Origin: Palsa-506 sp963836355
GTDB taxonomy: Bacteria > Actinomycetota > Actinomycetes > Streptosporangiales > Streptosporangiaceae
Direction: 5' to 3'
DNA length: 64,000 bases
Assembly (NCBI GenBank): GCA_963836355.1
Contig: CAWIJO010000007.1
Location: 434,001-498,000 of the forward strand
Shown: piece by piece, positions 62,941 to 64,000 of the stretch
Position numbering within the stretch: position 1 is the stretch's first letter
Layout of the letters: each line of letters starts with the position of its first letter
Made by a program: the position numbers and the translations under genes
The notes under the pieces: generated by a model
What the model saw: only the letters and a program-made list of their open reading frames with translations
The model's database searches: none
What the model was told of the DNA's origin: nothing

Positions 62941-63309
62941 CTAACTGGCGGTGAGATCGAAGTCGATGTACTCGGCCGCGTCCTCAGGGTTCGCGAACAT
63001 GATCGTCCGGTCGTCCTCGTGGATCATTCGGCCGTAGTGCGTCGACATGTTCTCCTCGAACTCGGCGGCGTCGAAGTAACCTGGTTCCTCGCCGAGCGCC
63101 TCGGATACCTCGTCGTAGACGACGTCCATCCGCCGGACCGCGTCGACCCGGATCATCGACGGCAGCGGCGTCACCGTCACGTTGGACTCGGTGCTCATGA
63201 CCTGGGCCACCACTGCGCCGACCTGATTATTCATCAGCGTGAATCCGCACATGTTGGATGCCGTGCTGTCGGACTTGAACGGGCTTTCCGCCGTCGTGAA
63301 GGTGGTCAT
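62941..63309 (-). CDS. prmD: Monooxygenase coupling/effector protein (MmoB/DmpM family)
   Basis: A 122-residue protein: SNMCGFTLMNNQVGAVVAQV at residues 18-37, the family's conserved core, then PSMIRVDAVRRMDVVYDEV and a C-terminal EDAAEYIDFDL. It is the small regulatory subunit that binds the diiron hydroxylase and tunes O2 activation. The ATG at 63309 overlaps the prmC stop by 4 nt. The gene order C-D matches prm/mim operons. Confidence 0.94.
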   Translation of the reverse strand: MTTFTTAESPFKSDSTASNMCGFTLMNNQVGAVVAQVMSTESNVTVTPLPSMIRVDAVRRMDVVYDEVSEALGEEPGYFDAAEFEENMSTHYGRMIHEDDRTIMFANPEDAAEYIDFDLTAS

Positions 63310-64000
63310 TGCGCCAGCTCCTTCGGGGTTTCCAGACGCAGATCGGACAAGATGCCCCGGAACCGGTGCTTGGCGGCGTCCAGGCCATCCTCGAAACGAG
63401 GGGGCTTCGCATCTGGCTGCGACCAGAGCGGCTGCAGCCCGCGCGCGGCTGCGATGGCCCTCGGCACCCAGTCCGACAGCCACTGCTGCAGCAGCGCCTT
63501 GTTGTGATCGGCGAACTCGCGGTCGGCGGTCAGCAGCTCGAACATCGCGATGGTGTACCGCAGGTCCCGCTCGGCGAAGTCGTACTCCTCCGCGCCGATC
63601 ACCGTCGGCGTGACGAAGTCGCCGTTGCGCGGCGCGGCCTGCTGCACCAGCTGGCTGCGGAACAGCTCGCCGACCAGCGGCTCGAAGATGACATTCGCCG
63701 CGAAGATCGCCTCGCACCAGTCGTCGATGGCGGTCAGCCGCTCGGCGGTCTCCCGCACGCCCTGCCAGGCGGGGTCGTTGTTCCACGTCTCCACGTGCGC
63801 GGCACCGTCGAAGCCGGCGATTTCCTCGCTCAGGGTCAGGTTGTAGAGCGCGAGGTCCTGGGCCGCCCGGATCCGGTGCATGGAGTTCACCGAGATCGCG
63901 TTGTTGTGCATGTTGGTCGGCGCCCGCCGGTTCGCGTTCGCGTACAGGTAGAGCCCGAGCCCGTGGTCGACATGCATCCAGGCGCCGACGTTCCGCTCCA
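63306..64000 (-). CDS. prmC: Diiron monooxygenase hydroxylase small (beta) subunit, 5' end outside the window
   Basis: The last 231 residues of a soluble diiron monooxygenase beta subunit: WERNVGAWMHVDHGLGLYLY, NNAISVNSMHRIRAAQDLAL, ETWNNDPAWQGVRETAERL, DWCEAIFAANVIFEPLVGEL and PRNGDFVTPTVIGAEEYDFA. The beta subunit supports the iron-bearing alpha subunit (PrmA) and has no iron itself. prmA and the reductase prmB are expected just beyond position 64000. Similarity to the propane/acetone/phenol group rather than methane monooxygenase is judged from neighbours and motifs only. Confidence 0.92.
   Translation of the reverse strand, partial: ERNVGAWMHVDHGLGLYLYANANRRAPTNMHNNAISVNSMHRIRAAQDLALYNLTLSEEIAGFDGAAHVETWNNDPAWQGVRETAERLTAIDDWCEAIFAANVIFEPLVGELFRSQLVQQAAPRNGDFVTPTVIGAEEYDFAERDLRYTIAMFELLTADREFADHNKALLQQWLSDWVPRAIAAARGLQPLWSQPDAKPPRFEDGLDAAKHRFRGILSDLRLETPKELAQ

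Overview
The window reads as chromosomal DNA of a high-GC (about 70 % by eye) Gram-positive actinobacterium. Supporting signs are the strong G/C third-position bias, GTG and TTG starts, an ECF42-type sigma factor with a DGPF partner, a DUF3040 protein, a DUF929/VKOR pair, an RsbRST-type stress module and an actinobacterial soluble-diiron alkane monooxygenase cluster. The species cannot be named from the sequence. No transposase, integrase, phage gene or CRISPR array was seen.

Layout. 1-4.8 kb: ECF sigma factor plus DGPF protein, cobD, tRNA-Arg(TCT), two gene remnants, a secreted GH12 glucanase and a small anchored protein. 4.8-7.1 kb: a LacI regulator divergent from a dead Gfo/Idh/MocA sugar oxidoreductase, with LacI-type operators. 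7.2-19.2 kb: housekeeping and accessory genes (Pth2, Crp/Fnr, SDR, DUF3040, PQQ-like propeller, PEBP, epimerase, methyltransferase), ending with modABC and its TOBE regulator. 19.6-27.4 kb: DUF929 thioredoxin-like plus VKOR, a peptidoglycan-binding protein, a fused four-domain ABC exporter and an MFS transporter. 27.7-40.9 kb: an IclR-controlled carbohydrate locus (frameshifted PLP enzyme, SDR, IclR, SMP-30 lactonase, zinc dehydrogenase, complete sugar ABC transporter, GH4 glycosidase, secreted GH114). 40.9-44.6 kb: a three-subunit molybdenum hydroxylase (form II, not a true CO dehydrogenase). 45-52.4 kb: enoyl-CoA hydratase-like protein, a wrecked MMPL exporter, an alditol oxidase, a zinc dehydrogenase and a frameshifted IlvD/Edd dehydratase. 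52.5-54.7 kb: a scrambled rsbRST-SpoIIE stress module. 55-58.2 kb: YjbQ, NRDE protein, Nramp transporter. 58.2-64 kb: the downstream half of a propane/alkane monooxygenase cluster on the minus strand (prmC, prmD, amidohydrolase, DUF59 protein, alcohol dehydrogenase, dedicated chaperonin).

The two most striking signals are structural. First, several dead genes contain short blocks that are flipped in place. In the rsb locus two adjacent blocks of about 260 and 320 bp, carrying the rsbR-rsbS and rsbS-rsbT gene junctions intact, are each inverted. In the MMPL pseudogene a 48-bp block is inverted between deletions. Second, short perfect tandem duplications sit at many gene ends and linkers; units inside reading frames are multiples of three.

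The most interesting possible pathway is the IclR locus. Three matching 17-bp palindromes (ATTCCG-N5-CGGAAT type) lie before iclR, before the lactonase and before the ABC operon. Secreted GH114, the transporter, intracellular GH4, the dehydrogenases and the lactonase together suggest uptake and oxidation of an alpha-linked galactosamine/galactose polymer.
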